Assembly: GCF_019578655.1 (NCBI RefSeq)
Contig: NC_063265.1
Location: 15,610,285-15,674,284 of the forward strand
Direction: 5' to 3'
Length of the DNA stretch: 64,000 nt
DNA from: Ricinus communis
Lineage: Eukaryota > Streptophyta > Magnoliopsida > Malpighiales > Euphorbiaceae
Shown piece by piece: positions 12,845 through 24,940 of the stretch; positions within the stretch are counted from its first letter, which is position 1; every line of letters begins with the position of its first letter. The notes under the pieces were generated by a model. It was not told the origin of the DNA. It saw only the letters and a list, made by a program, of their open reading frames with translations, and made no database searches. The translations under genes and the position numbers were made by a program.

Positions 12845-13275
12845 AAAAAGGCCAAGTCCTGAAGACCAACATTAATCTGCCATGCATACAGATAAAGGAC
12901 GTTAAACAATCCAAATACAGCAATGAGTCTAGCATTGGTTGATGAGTGATTAAAATGATCCTTGGCAACTAGAGAACATGCCATTAGTCTAGAGTCCGAT
13001 CCACCTGCCTGGAGAATCATATTATTGACAATTGGTCTTTTTCATGTTTATTTGAGGCCTGTAAGCATCTGTTACGCCTCATTGTATACTGTCCTCCCTT
13101 TTAGGTGAAATAATTACCTCTGTATCCAGAAGACTCTAACCGACATTTTTATCAAGGTCTTGATGAATCTTGCTGAGGTAATTGAGTCCTACAAGAAGCT
13201 CAGCATCGTAGCCTCAGTTTGTTTTCTTAATTTGTATAATGGAGCTTTTGCACCAGAAGAACATCTGTTTCAATT
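12845..13275 (-). pseudogene. 3' end fragment of DUF668 gene
   Basis: This stretch aligns with 55545-55990, the 3' flank plus last codons of the intact DUF668 gene. Shared phrases include ccaacattaatctgccatg, acagataaagga and tcctacaag. The coding part (about 13070-13275) has lost the stop codon position and contains indels. It sits behind gene B in the same relative position as the intact gene behind gene G, so it looks like baggage of the P450 duplication. Confidence 0.85.
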
Positions 13276-13289
13276 ACCAATTGATAAGA

Positions 13290-14335
13290 GCACACGCAGG
13301 ACAGATAATGAAATAATATACTGTAAGCTAATAGAGGATTTTGCAAGTTCAAAATACGGCAATTCAATCATGTATTAAAATACTCTTATATTCGAATCGG
13401 ATATAATAAATTATATTTATATAATTTTTAATTATTGAATTTCTTAATTTTATTAAATAAATATATTAACTATTATTAAAAATTTAAATTTAAATTTGTA
13501 ATAAATTTTAACTATTCAAATTAAAATAAAATGTAAAAAGTTACAAATATTATATTCATTGTTTATCTAAAGAAAAAGAAATGGTTGATGATTGGTCAAA
13601 ATAGTAAATGGGCAATCAAAGATCATGCCATCAAAAATAGCTATTTGGAAGCATTGTCTATAGCCATCTTTCTCTTTTATCTGTATCTTTAGTTTTTTAT
13701 TTTAAAAATTTCATATTTCTTAGATATAATTAGTTCTTGTTTTTTATTATTATGATGTTTTTTTTTTATTATCTTTCTTCATAAAAGTTTTATTATCTTC
13801 CTTCATGACAATTCTATTATCTTTTTTAATGGAAGTTTGAATAATTTAAGTAAAAATTTAGACAATAACTTATTTACAATTAAATTCGTATAAAATTTTT
13901 TTTAAAAAAAAATCATCAAATAAAGCATATCTAATGAAGAAATATTTTAAGACTCTGTTAACTAATTGAAATTTTTTGATAAATTTTTTTATCTTTTTCA
14001 TTATTATATATATCAATCATTTTTATAATGATATAATTTTGTATCAAGATAAATTTATTTTTATGAATGACAACCATAATGATTTATTTAAAAAAATTGA
14101 TCATTCTTTGAAATTTCTAATTATTGAAGATTTTAGTTTCATATTTAAGAGGTGGGAAATTAAAAAATTCATCATCTTTTAATGAATGGTAATATCTCTA
14201 CCAATCCATAGATCCTGTATCCAATCCAACAATGGAACAGTTAAAATCTATTGATTTCAAGATTCATAATTATATTAAAATTCACATGGTTCCAAAATCC
14301 ATCAGTCTAAGTGAAGCTAAACTTAACGAAATGAA
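13290..14335. other. intergenic, no gene seen
   Basis: AT-rich. A unit near ttattatctt-cttcat recurs about three times at 13755-13830. Reading frames here are Phe/Ile-rich and carry no motif. Confidence 0.45.
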
Positions 14336-14339
14336 TGAT

Positions 14340-14500
14340 CAAAGATAACCGTTTTGTGTTTTCTAAAGTTTTAATCCTTCCCCTTCTAAGTTGTATTCAT
14401 GAAATTGGAATCATATTTGCATTTGCTTCTCTTCACGATGTGGAAACGTTTTGCACGCAAAATTTGCCATTGTTGAATTACATCTTTATAGAAATGATTA
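14340..14500 (+). pseudogene. relic of a P450 3' flank
   Basis: The phrase atttgcatttgcttctcttc and the following gatgtgg-aacgtttt-gca-gcaaaat-tgccatt resemble the 3' flanks of gene C (about 22110-22160) and gene G (about 55300-55360). No P450 coding sequence remains in front of it. It probably marks one more, otherwise lost, array member. Confidence 0.5.
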
Positions 14501-15554
14501 TATAGCATCATTACCTACGAAGAAGGGTTGATTGTTCTAAAGGTTTTTCTTTTCTTTTCTCCAAATTGCTGCTGATGAAAAATGAGCAGCCATTACTAAA
14601 CAATGAATTTTCAAAGGTTCTCTCTAACAGAACAGTGGTAGGCTCAAGTCATTTGAAGTAATGAGCATATTTATGAGTGTTATAAATATGATATGCATAA
14701 TAAAGAGTAAAAAGCTGGAAACTAATAAAAAAATCCAACAGAAATCAATTAGAAACTTAATCAAAACCAATCAAAGTCTCAATATATACGAATTTGAAAC
14801 TCAATCGAAACTAATTAAAAAAACAAACATAAACTCAAGTTAAAGCAAATAATAACTTAAGAGAAATCAAGCATAAGTCAAACAGAAATTTAAACCTAAT
14901 AATAATAATAATAAAATGAAAATAAGTTAAATCAACATGAAAGTAAACCAAATATAGATCATAAAAAAATAAAAATATACCTTCACAACAACTTCTTCTT
15001 TTTACTCTATGGCTCTTTCACTAAAAATTTTCTCTCTTATCAGATTTAGAAATTCCTTTAGAAGATGGAGAACTAACTCTTTTGTTACCAACCATTACTA
15101 ATTTCTCATAAATTTTATTAATTTCTTAAGAATTTGATTAGAAAATAAGATAAAGAAGAAGAAAATCACGTATCAACAATGATTACATTAAATCACGTAT
15201 CAACAATGCTACCATTGCCTCTTCAAAGAGAAAGTAACCCTTTTTCTTTACTGTACAGACAATACGATAACCATATCCTTAAATTTCATTCTCCCACCAG
15301 CAGCACCCATGGCTGCAAGATTGCTTTCTTGGTTCTGGAGATAATTATACCAATAATCATAACTTTTTTACACTAAGTTTTATTTTTTATTATATATATT
15401 TTTTCTATTATAGTTATTTACTTAGTCCTTTACCTAAAATCTACTAAGTTAATTCGTCGAAATAATGATATATATAAAATATCTAATATTAGACTAACAC
15501 GTATGGTAAAAAAATTGATAACCCATTATTTTAATTTAAAATTATTTAATTAAA
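14500..15554. other. intergenic, no gene seen
   Basis: AT-rich. Between 14690 and 14880 a loose repetition of the sense 'aatc-aaacttaatc-aaac' occurs. The frames at 14661-14843 and 15179-15376 have no recognisable motif. Confidence 0.45.
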
Positions 15555-16836
15555 TTGATATATCTATATTAATACTCGCAAGTGCACGAACCGTTTTTAT
15601 AGTAAAGCGGTAAATTTACCACAAAGTCGATTTCTTAAAAAACTATGAGACTACTTATTATATAGACTAATTATCAATATAAAACAATAAAAATAAATCG
15701 AATTACTCTAAATCAGTATTTTTTAGAGAATAATATTTATAAAATAAGGTAACCAAACAATAAATATGCAATGCAAATGCTTATGATTTAAAACTATATG
15801 CTAAAGACAGTATTTAGCCTAGCCAATTACTTATTAATCTTCTTATTTTGCTTTAAGCCAAGATCTAATGAATGAGATGATAATGTGTCTTTTTCTCTAG
15901 CCACTCAAACTAATGATACAACTAAAATTTCTTCTACCAGCATAGATTGAAGCAAAGATAGTGTCTAAATATTTTCATAATAATTACTATTATTAAATTA
16001 ATATAATGGTTAACTAAAAATAATAACTGAAACTAATGAAGATATGAAGGTAAAGAATTCACTCATTAAATAAATAAATAACAAGATTCATACAAAAGTA
16101 AAAATGCTAAACTAAACATTTATAAAAACTAGCCTAACATATTTAACCCAATGATTATGGTATTAAATAGCAATACATAAAAATAAGAAAATAAAAACTC
16201 TCTCTGGACCCGGAATTTCTTCAAGTGGGAAGATGATTGGTTCTTACTCTGCACTTCTTGAAAAGCTCCTTAGATCTCTGAAGAACAATGAAAACTAAAA
16301 CTAAAGTGTTTATAAAAGAGCTGTAAAAAAAATAATGGTGGACAGATGCACAGAGCAGTTAGGAGAGACCTCTTCTCCTCCCCTTAAAACTAGGTTTGCA
16401 GAGATATATATAGAGAAAAATCATCATCTACGCAAGTCTCCCTAAAGATATATATACCTAATATAAGTCTATCTAATAGATAAGACTATAGGTATCCTTA
16501 TCTTCACCAAATATTATCTCATAAATAACTCTCAATATAAATTTTAATAACATAATAAAATGACTAAAATACCCCTCTTGAGTCTTGTATAATTCGGCTA
16601 GCATAGCAAAGAGGAAGTCCATGTAACTTAATCTTAGGCTTTGACACGAATATGTCCAATTAAATTTTATTTTTTAATATTTTTCTCTACAGTTTTCTCT
16701 TTTGGCTAACATTACCTGGAATTACACAATAAAAATTAAATTAGGTAAAAATACATATTTTCACTATATTATATAGAGAAATATATAATTAAAACTCTAA
16801 AATACCGTAAATAACTATATATAATTTGGACACATC
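15555..16836. mobile_element. probable noncoding TIR element (dispersed repeat)
   Basis: The left end (ttgatatatctatattaata then ctcgcaagtgcacgaacc) is homologous in inverted orientation to sequence at about 61530-61590. The right end, read in reverse (tgatgtgtccaaattata), mirrors the left end, suggesting terminal inverted repeats around 1.28 kb without a transposase frame. No target-site duplication could be assigned. Confidence 0.4.
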
Positions 16837-17140
16837 ACAAACTATTAACCTAACCTAACATCAAACCCAACTTTATACTTCAGAGATTCTATAAACTTTA
16901 ATAATAAATTTTGACTCCTGTTTTTTTCCTTTTCTTCTCTTTCTCTATTTTTTGTTTATTTATTATTACAATAACACTTTTCTTCTCCGGCATAATTAAT
17001 TTAAATTAATTATTTATTTTTACCAAGATATTATTTCTAGAGTAAAAACATTATCATAGTACTAATAAACAAGAAAGTAAAAAAAAAGAAAAGAAAAAGA
17101 GTGTATTTGCACTTATTTATATTAAGTTGTCATTTCTTTT

Positions 17141-17430
17141 TATTGTGTTTGGTTAAGATATATAAATTTTATGAAATTCATTTGTAGATTTAAAATTTAT
17201 TTGCTTTAAATGAAGTTAAAGTTTTATATAATTAAATTTATGTGAAATTAGTTATAGCTAAACTAAATTCTAACAAAATAAATTTCACATTAATAAATTA
17301 ATATATTCCACAATATCAAAAAATCTCTTTTAAATTAATTATTCTCATTTTAATTTATCTCACGTCTTTTTCTCAAATAAAATAAATTTTTTTATGGATT
17401 TCAATGAAATATAGAATTTATGTTTCTTAC
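17141..17430. mobile_element. MITE copy 1
   Basis: About 290 bp with terminal tgtgtttggtt and internal attagttatagct-a-ctaaattctaa and gtctttttctcaaataaa. A second diverged copy in the same orientation lies at 17857-18165. Noncoding. Confidence 0.5.
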
Positions 17431-17856
17431 ATGTCAACGTGTCTATTCGAGAAAGTGTGATTGGTTCCTATTGGGTGCAAGAACTTCAATATCAAATGAG
17501 TACCCAACTACCAAATTAGTTAAATCAAAATACTAGTTGCAAAATAACAAGTATATAGATAGATATAAAGAACTTACCATATATGAGTGCGTTTTTTTCT
17601 GGTTGTTAACGACGTTAGTCCATTAAAAATCGGTTTTTGAAAATTGGGATTTAATGCTTCATTTCAAGACTTCATAATTAGATATTTCATTTTATAGCAT
17701 AAGAGATTTTTTATTGTAGATTTAGGAGATTTAGGGATTTCTTTTTTTTTTTAACTAACATATTCCGGACTTCATATAAGTGACCAATCTGATACCAAGC
17801 TTAAAGTTAAACGACTATAATGAAATTAAAAAAAAAATGATATAACTAAAATGAAA

Positions 17857-18165
17857 CTTACATAGTCTTTGGTGGAATATAAAATTTATGGAACCCATTT
17901 GTAAATCTAAGATTTATATGTTCTAATAGAATGAAAGTTAATATAATATTCTACATAATTAAATTTGTGTGAACTTAGTTATAACTAATCTAAATTCTAA
18001 TATAATAGATAAAATTTTCAAATAATTTCCACATTAGTTTGTTTATACATTTCATAACATTAATATATCTCTTTCAAATTTATCATTTTTATTTTATTTT
18101 TTTCTAATGTCTTTTTCTCAAATAAAATAAATTTCTATTAATTTCAACCAAACATAATAATGAAT
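17857..18165. mobile_element. MITE copy 2
   Basis: Diverged direct copy of the element at 17141-17430; both share gtctttttctcaaataaa and taaattctaa. Its right end read in reverse (tatgtttggttgaaat) matches the left end of copy 1, giving the inverted termini of the family. Confidence 0.5.
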
Positions 18166-18222
18166 TCATTAGGAGCCAGAGAGATTAGGTTAATAATGAA
18201 TTCATTAGGAGCCAGAGAGATT
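18157..18222 (+). repeat. two tandem copies of about 35 bp
   Basis: A unit containing taatgaattcattaggagcc and agagagattaggtt is present twice back to back, just after MITE copy 2, with no mismatches seen. Confidence 0.85.
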
Positions 18223-19300
18223 AGGTTAGAGGCGTATCTTGCACATCACCAAAAATGGTTAGCGAGCTAATGGCACTCCGATAGTCAAGTTAGAGCTCTA
18301 TGATGATCCCCACAAAATAATAGTAAAATGGGTAAAAAATTGTCTTTTGTGCGCTAAAGAAAAGAGTTTTTATATCTGATTATGGAGGTGGTGACTTGAA
18401 AAAGGGAATAAAGGAGTTTTCAGCTCAGCAACTCTGTTATAACCACTTACTGACTAAGGACGCATGGCTATTCTAGTGTTCCAGTGAGGTCAGGTAGGAT
18501 TTTACATTACTTACTTTAAAGAATATCTAGAGTTTAAGCCCACATTTGCTGTTACCTTGAGTTTATTTGATGGGTCCTAAGTATACTGATGGCGTAGGAC
18601 TTTTGGGTCAAAATATCGACGGTTTGACTTGTCTGATCACTCTATTCCATATACCATCCTATCAAATAGCATTATTGTAAACTAAGTGTCTATCAGTATA
18701 ATCACCCCTTAAGTTTGTAAGAATAGTTCTTCTGCCTTCCCAATGAACAACGACAACGGTTTGATGCTGCAAAAGAGATTATATTTTAATGTACATATGT
18801 TTATTTCTAATTGCTACAATAATTTTTATTTATAAAAGCAATATCCTAATGCTAATATATCAATGCCACATCGGTATATGCGATGCTATATAACTTATAT
18901 ACTTTAAGACATGTATTATGTATTTTTATTTGTCAAAAAATTAAATACTAAAAATTATTAAGAGTCTAATAGAATCACAATTTTGTTAATCTTTTCTAAC
19001 TAAAATTTCCATTCAAATATTTTAAGAAAAAGACTAAAGTAGAATAACCTACGGTGTAAAATTATTTTTTGTAATATAATATAATTACAAATTAATATAA
19101 AATATTATATATATAAAACAAAAAAATTATTTTGTAAAATAAAAGAATTATACAATAACACGAGTAAATTAGTATTTTAGAAGAACAACAATAAATTAAT
19201 CATTATTATTTTATTTTATTAAATATGAACTTGAGATTATATAAATTTAACTAATAAAATAGAAGAAAACAAATATTTTTCAATTAGATACTACTATTAC
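18223..19300. other. old repeat-like DNA upstream of pseudogene C
   Basis: 18223-18720 is less AT-rich than its surroundings and resembles a decayed retroelement terminal region, though no reading frame or LTR pair was found. Around 18770-18840 a phrase (ttttaatgtacatatgttt) recurs with changes at about 33940 and 39612, marking the upstream part of the P450 duplication unit. Confidence 0.35.
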
Positions 19301-19337
19301 TATTATAGGGAGGCCACAAATATAAGAAAATATCTTC

Positions 19338-19375
19338 AAGGAACAAAATAGCTTACGCCAAAGGTTTCTTTTTTC
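19338..19375 (+). promoter_or_regulatory. conserved distal promoter block, copy C
   Basis: The core aacaaaatagcttacg-caaag-tttc is shared with the region upstream of gene F (41368-41400) and, more weakly, with 48243-48275. It lies about 0.8 kb before the former start of C. Conservation in otherwise diverged AT-rich DNA suggests either regulatory constraint or simply recent duplication. Confidence 0.4.
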
Positions 19376-20021
19376 TTTTATTATTATTTTATGATTTGTG
19401 TTTCTGAATGAAACTGAGATAAAATATCTCGTATCTTCAATGTCTTATGGTACGTTTTTGGATGAACCTTTCCATGAACCGCAAATAATATTTTTATGTG
19501 ACAGGAGAAAAATAGTGATCCTTTACTCACCAAAATAAATAGTGACTTATTTTTAAAAATAAATATTACTAAGAATATCCAATCATTTTCAGAGTATAAA
19601 GTAAAACAAAATAGATAAAAATAAAAGAAAAGACAGCTACTATTTCATTTTCATAATTGATAAATGATCAAAATTGTTCAAAAGTTAAAAAAATAAAATA
19701 AAAATCTCTGTCACGCATCCGTCAAATATCTTGATTAGTGGTGTACATTAATTGGTTAAAATTGAAAATTAAACTGAATAATAAATTTATAAAAAGATAT
19801 TTTGAAATTAACGGTCGGCCAAAAGCCCTTACACAGAATTCTGTTCTAACCCTGTGTCCATGGCTTAGGGAAGTTATGTTTTTACTGTTTTACCTTGTCA
19901 ATGACATTCCTATCTTCGGAAAGAAAGAAAAGAAAAGAAAAAAAAGAAGAAACTTCAAGAATGATTTGGGCTTTAATGGGACTCGAATAAATTCGCAGAG
20001 TTAAGAAAGAGCGAGACATAC

Positions 20022-20046
20022 TTGTTCTTTCATGCACCGCCGGGTA
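20022..20046 (+). promoter_or_regulatory. conserved proximal motif (RY-like), copy C
   Basis: The phrase ttgttctttcatgcaccgcc matches ttgtcctttcatgcaacg-c upstream of E and G and a changed form upstream of F. It contains CATGCA, the core of the plant RY element. Confidence 0.45.
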
Positions 20047-20176
20047 AAAAGAAAAAAGAAAAATAAATAAATAAATAAAAGCAGTATGAGATATAATAAA
20101 GTGCAACTTGTTATACATATGGAAGCTCAAGCACATCGAACAACAAAGCATAAAACCAAGACAAAGAAAAAAGGAT

Positions 20177-21779
20177 ATGACGTGGAGCTTGGTCAAGCAA
20201 AACATGATGTCAAGCAAAGACCACCTGGTCCGCCGGCTTGGCCTTTCATTGGCGACATCTTCGATCTTGGTGCAAATCCACACCATAATTTATACAAACT
20301 CGGAATCAAGTATGGGCCTGTGCTTTGGTTAAGACTTGGTTACATTAACACTATGGTTATACAGTCTGCCAAGGCAGCAGAAGAGCTTTTCAGGCGTCAT
20401 GACATCAGTTTCTGTGACCGAAAAGTTCCTCAATCTTTCACAGCTTGTAACTACAGCAAGGCAGCGCTTGGTTTAGGCCGGTATGACTCCCATTGGCGTT
20501 TCCATCGCTGATTTGTCAGTCTGGAGCTTATGACCAACAAGCGAATCAACGAAACTGCTGTCCTTAGGCAAAAGTGCATCGACAAAATGATACAATATAT
20601 TGAGGAGGATGCCTCAGCAGCGCGTGCAAGAAGAGAATCAGGAGAGTTGGTGATATCTCATTATGTCTTTGTCATGTCATTTAACTTGATAGGTAATCTT
20701 GCGCTTTCGAGGGATCTTCTGAATTCTAACTCAGAAGAAGGGACTGAGTTTTTTGATGCCATGGACAAGACCATGGAGTGGGGTGGGAAGCCAAATCTTG
20801 CTGACTTCTTCCCATTTTTGCAAGGATTGGATCCTCAGAGGGTAAAGAAGAACATGGAGCAATACTTGGGCCGAACAATTGATATAGTGGAGAGATTTGT
20901 GAAGGAAAGGATTGAAGAGAAGAAATTAATGAAAGAAAGGGAGACAAGGGATTTCTTGGATGCACTATTGCAGTTTAAAGGTGATGCCAAAGAAGAACCT
21001 GATTCGATTTCAACTCACAGTATGCTCATAATCATACTGGTATATTCTTTCTTGCGCTACTTGTAAATTGTATTAAGATATCCAATATCTTAATGCTTTA
21101 TGCACATATATGGTCATGCATATTTGCCTTATACTAACTTGCTGCTAAACTCGGTATCATTCAGGAAATGTTTTTTGGTGGCACTGAAACGACAAGCGGC
21201 ACTATTTAATGGATCATGGCAGAGCTATTCCGCAGCACAGAATCAATGAGAAGAGTAAAGGAAGAACTTAATCAAGTTATCGGACCAGAAAGGAAGGTTG
21301 TGGAGAGTGACATAAATCAATTACCTTACTTGCAGGCAGTAATCAAAGAAGCAATGAGGTTACATCCAGTAATTCCATTACTAGTTCCACGAAATACTAT
21401 GGAAGATACAACCTTCATGGGATATTTCATACCCAAAGATACACAAATTTTTGTAAATGCATGGGCTATAGGAAGAGACCCAGATGCTTGGGAGGATCCC
21501 TTATCTTTCAAACCTGAGAGATTTTTAGACTCTAATATAGACTATAAAGGGCAAAACTTTGAGCTACTACCGTTTGGATCTGGAAGACGGATTTGTGTCG
21601 GCATTCCATTGGCTCATCGCATTCTTCACCCTGCTCTAGCCTCTTTGCTTCATTGTTTTGACTGGGAGCTGGGCAGCAATTCTACTCCAGAAACCATAGA
21701 CATGAAAGAAAGGTTGGGAATTTCAGTTAGAAAGCTTGTGCCCATGAAAGCAATACCAAAGAAGATCTTACAAGAATGA
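20177..21779 (+). pseudogene. P450 copy C, CYP76A-like pseudogene
   Basis: This is a near full-length copy most like gene G. Exons run from about 20177 to 21039 and 21165 to 21779 with intact splice sites. Three lesions: the sequence for the membrane anchor (about 90 bp in F) is deleted, putting the old ATG at 20177 out of frame with the hinge PPGPPAWP; CGA to TGA at 20509-20511 in the C-helix (WRFHR then stop); and GAA to TAA at 21207-21209, just after the I-helix motif GGTETTSG. Everything else is preserved, including EAMR, PERF and PFGSGRRICVG, so inactivation is recent. A read-through from the ATG at 20086 reaches the hinge in frame with a Lys-rich, unanchored N-terminus but still stops at 20509. 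Confidence 0.93.
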
Positions 21780-22385
21780 TAATCATCAGAGATTAGACTC
21801 TGCAATTTCGTTTGATGTTTATGAAGATGGTGATACATGTGCTTATGTTTGGAACTTTACTATTTCATATTTTCTAATTCTGTAAAACAAATATAGGTGA
21901 TGTAATATTGACACCTTAGAATTAGATTCCTCGAGTTTTATTTGGTAATGAGTTGCTGTCTTATATTTTTGTAAAATGCATTCTCCATTTTTCTTGGCTT
22001 TAAACTCTAAAAGGTTAATTCCATTGTTTAAAAAGCTATTGTGTTTTTTCTTTTCCCCTTTTCTTTTGTTTTTCCCTTGTAAATTGCAATCAGCTAGAAA
22101 TGATTGTGCAATTTGAATCTCTGCATTTGCTTCTCTTCATGACATGCAGAAGTTTCTTTTCCTTAATTCCATTGGCACTTTCTGGGAAGATTCAGACCAA
22201 TATGATCATATATCAAATGACATCGTAAATTGCATTTTCAGGCTTTCCTCAATGGAGTAGTGAGGTCGCAATTTCCTGCTAATATAGAAAGCTTCATGTT
22301 GCAAGATTAGGCCCATGGTCACGAATCACGGAGTTGTGCGAACCCAAATATAGCAATTAATGCCTTGTTTCAAAGAAAGAAGAAA
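21780..22385 (+). other. 3' flank of copy C, cut by pararetrovirus insertion
   Basis: Homologous to the 3' flanks of F and G. At 22345-22385 it shares caaagaaagaagaaa with the DUF668 3' flank (about 55626-55640). The similarity ends where caulimovirid sequence begins. Confidence 0.65.
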
Positions 22386-23614
22386 TAAGTGTGGCATTTA
22401 TGCATTGTTCATTTATGCCATCCTTTAAAATATTGTAAGTTTTCTAAAAAACGCCATGAGCTCCAAATAGAAGATGAAATTTTGAGCAAAATTTCAGCTC
22501 TTCTTGTTGATTCCTCTGAATCAGAATTTTCGAATAGTGAGAAAGAGTTTCAAATTGATGAAATCAAAACCTCATCCGATTATTCTGAATTAGATTATGA
22601 AGATATTTCAAAGAATATTAATATCTCACAAGCAAGCAGAAGTTTCTCGTCAGCAATGTGACCCCAAATCCAAAAACAAGTTTTGAAAGAAATCTTAAAA
22701 ACTGAGACCCTTGTCCCCTCTTCTAGTAGGAATACTTATGATCTTACTATGATCTTGGATAAAGGGAAAAAGCTAAAAAACCCTCTTCCTACCGTCCAAG
22801 AACTTCAGAAAGAAATCAAAGCTATCAAAATAGAGCTCAAAGATTTGAAAAAAAAACAACAAAATGATTTTGTTTTACTCCAAAGCCTGATTCTCAAACA
22901 GAATAGTGATTTTGATTCTCAAGAAGAAAATGATTTTCAAAATCTTGAGGTTTCTAAAAATGTTCCAGAAAACTTTATTAACGTTTTAAAAGAAATTACC
23001 TCAAGAAAATATTTGATTCAAATAAAACTCATTTTCCCTGGTAATTTCCAAATAGAAACCATCGCTTTATTTGATGCAGGAGCAGACCTCAACTGTATTA
23101 ATTATGAGCTGGTTCCTAAAAGGTATCATCAAGAAACTAAAGAGAGGCTTACTTCAGCCAATAGTTCAAAAATTAGGATTGCGGGAAAAACTGAAGCTGC
23201 AATTCTACATAATAATATTGCTTTAAAAATATTTTTATTCTTACAAAAGATCTTCAGCAAACAGTTATTTTGGGAACTCCTTTTATCAATTTAATTACTC
23301 CTTTCAAAGTAACTACTATTGAAATTATTTTTAAAGCTAAAGATTCAAAGATTGTTTTTCCTTTTATAGAAAAATCTAAAAAGAGAAATCTCAATTTTAT
23401 TAAAGCCCACTCAATTTACAATTTTGAGATAAATGCTTTAATCAAAGGAAAACAAACCCAGCTTTTCCACTTAAAACAAGATATGGGTTTGAAAAGGATC
23501 CAAAGTCAAATGCAAAATGATTTTGTCCAAAGAAAAATCTCTGATTTGTAAAAGAAGATTGAAAATGAAGTTTGTTCTGATCTTCCTAATGCTTTTTAGA
23601 GACGAAAACAACAT

Positions 23615-24297
23615 ATGGTAGATTTACCATATGAAAAAAAATTTTCTGATAAACAAATTCATACCAAAGCAAGATCCATCCAAATGAATAAAACTCTAGA
23701 AAGCCATTGTAGAATAGAAATAAAAGATTTAGAGCAAAAAGGTTTGATTACCAAATCCAGATCCCCCTGGTCATGTGCAGCTTTCTATGTCAACAAAAAT
23801 AGTGAGATAGAAAGAGGAACACTTAGGTTGGTGATTAATTGCAAACCTTTGAATAAAGCCCTAAAATGGATTAGATACCCAATTCCAAGTAAAAAGGATC
23901 TTCTTCAAAAGCTTCATTCTGCTTTTATTTTTTCAAAGTATGATATGAAATCAGGATTTTGGCAAATCCAGTTCATCCAAAGGCAGTACAAAGCGCTTTC
24001 GGTTCCATTTGGCGATGAATGGAATGTAATGCCACTGGATTAAAAATGCTCCCTTCTGAATTTCAAAAAATCATGAATGACATTTTCAATCCTTATTCAA
24101 AGTTTTGCATTGTTTATATTGATGATGTGTTGATATTTTCAAATTCTCTAGAGCAACATTTCAAATACTTGGAGACATTTTTCTATGTAGTCAAGAAAAA
24201 TGGTTTAGTGGTTTCAAAATCCAAGATATCTTTATTCCAAATGAAAATTAGGTTTCTTGGTCACTATATCTCCCGGGGAACTATCACCCCCAATTGA
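23615..24297 (+). pseudogene. pararetroviral reverse transcriptase remnant
   Basis: Polymerase part of the caulimovirid copy. It contains the finger motif region (SPWSCAAFYV), the palm segment SKYDMKSGFWQI and catalytic YIDD followed by VLIFS. A frameshift lies between the two halves near 24019-24043, so the domain is broken within the element's largest conserved region. Confidence 0.85.
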
Positions 24298-24507
24298 AAG
24301 GTCTCTAGTCTTTACTTCAAAGTTTCCAGATAATATTTTGGAAAAAACACAATTACAAAGATTCCTTGGTAGTTTGAATTATGTGATGGATTTTTATCCA
24401 AATTTGAACTGTCTAGCAAAGCCCCTACATGATAGGTTAAAGAAAAACCCCCATGCATGGACCAATGAACATACAAAGATTGTCCAAAGCATAAAAAAGT
24501 AAGTTTC

Positions 24508-24940
24508 TGAAATACCATGTTTACACCTAGTTGATCCATCTGCATTCAAAATTGTTGAAACAAATGCATCAAATCTAGGATATGGTGGGATTCTTAAGCA
24601 AGTCCAAAACAACAAAGAATGTATTGTCCAGTTTACTTCTGCACACTGGAATGATACACAAAAAAACTATTCAACTATCAAAAAAGAAATCCTTTCGATA
24701 GTTTTGTGCATTTTAAAATTTCAAAGTGATCTTTTAAACCAAAAATTTCTTTTAAGGATTGATTGTAAATCTGCTAAAGAAGTTTTACAAAAAGATGTTC
24801 AAAACATAGCTTCAAAATAGATTTTTGTCAGATGGCAAGCCATTCTTTCTGTTTTTGATTTTGAAATTGAATACATAAGAGGAGATTCGAATTCAATTCC
24901 GGACTTTCTAACCAGAGAGTTCCTTCAAAAACAGGAGTGA
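24508..24940 (+). pseudogene. pararetroviral RNase H remnant
   Basis: Follows the polymerase after a stop near 24500. Recognisable phrases are FKIVETNAS, the altered active-site Asp region (ETN where DTN or DAS is usual), and IEYIRGDSNSIPDFLTRE at the C-terminal end. An internal TAG lies at about 24818. Confidence 0.7.

Noticed and set aside
13160..13378. Small + strand gene
   Set aside because: It is antisense to the DUF668 3' end fragment and has no motif of its own.
20086..20511. Copy C as a functional soluble P450 with a new N-terminus
   Set aside because: The frame from 20086 stops at 20509 in the C-helix, and a second stop follows in exon 2.
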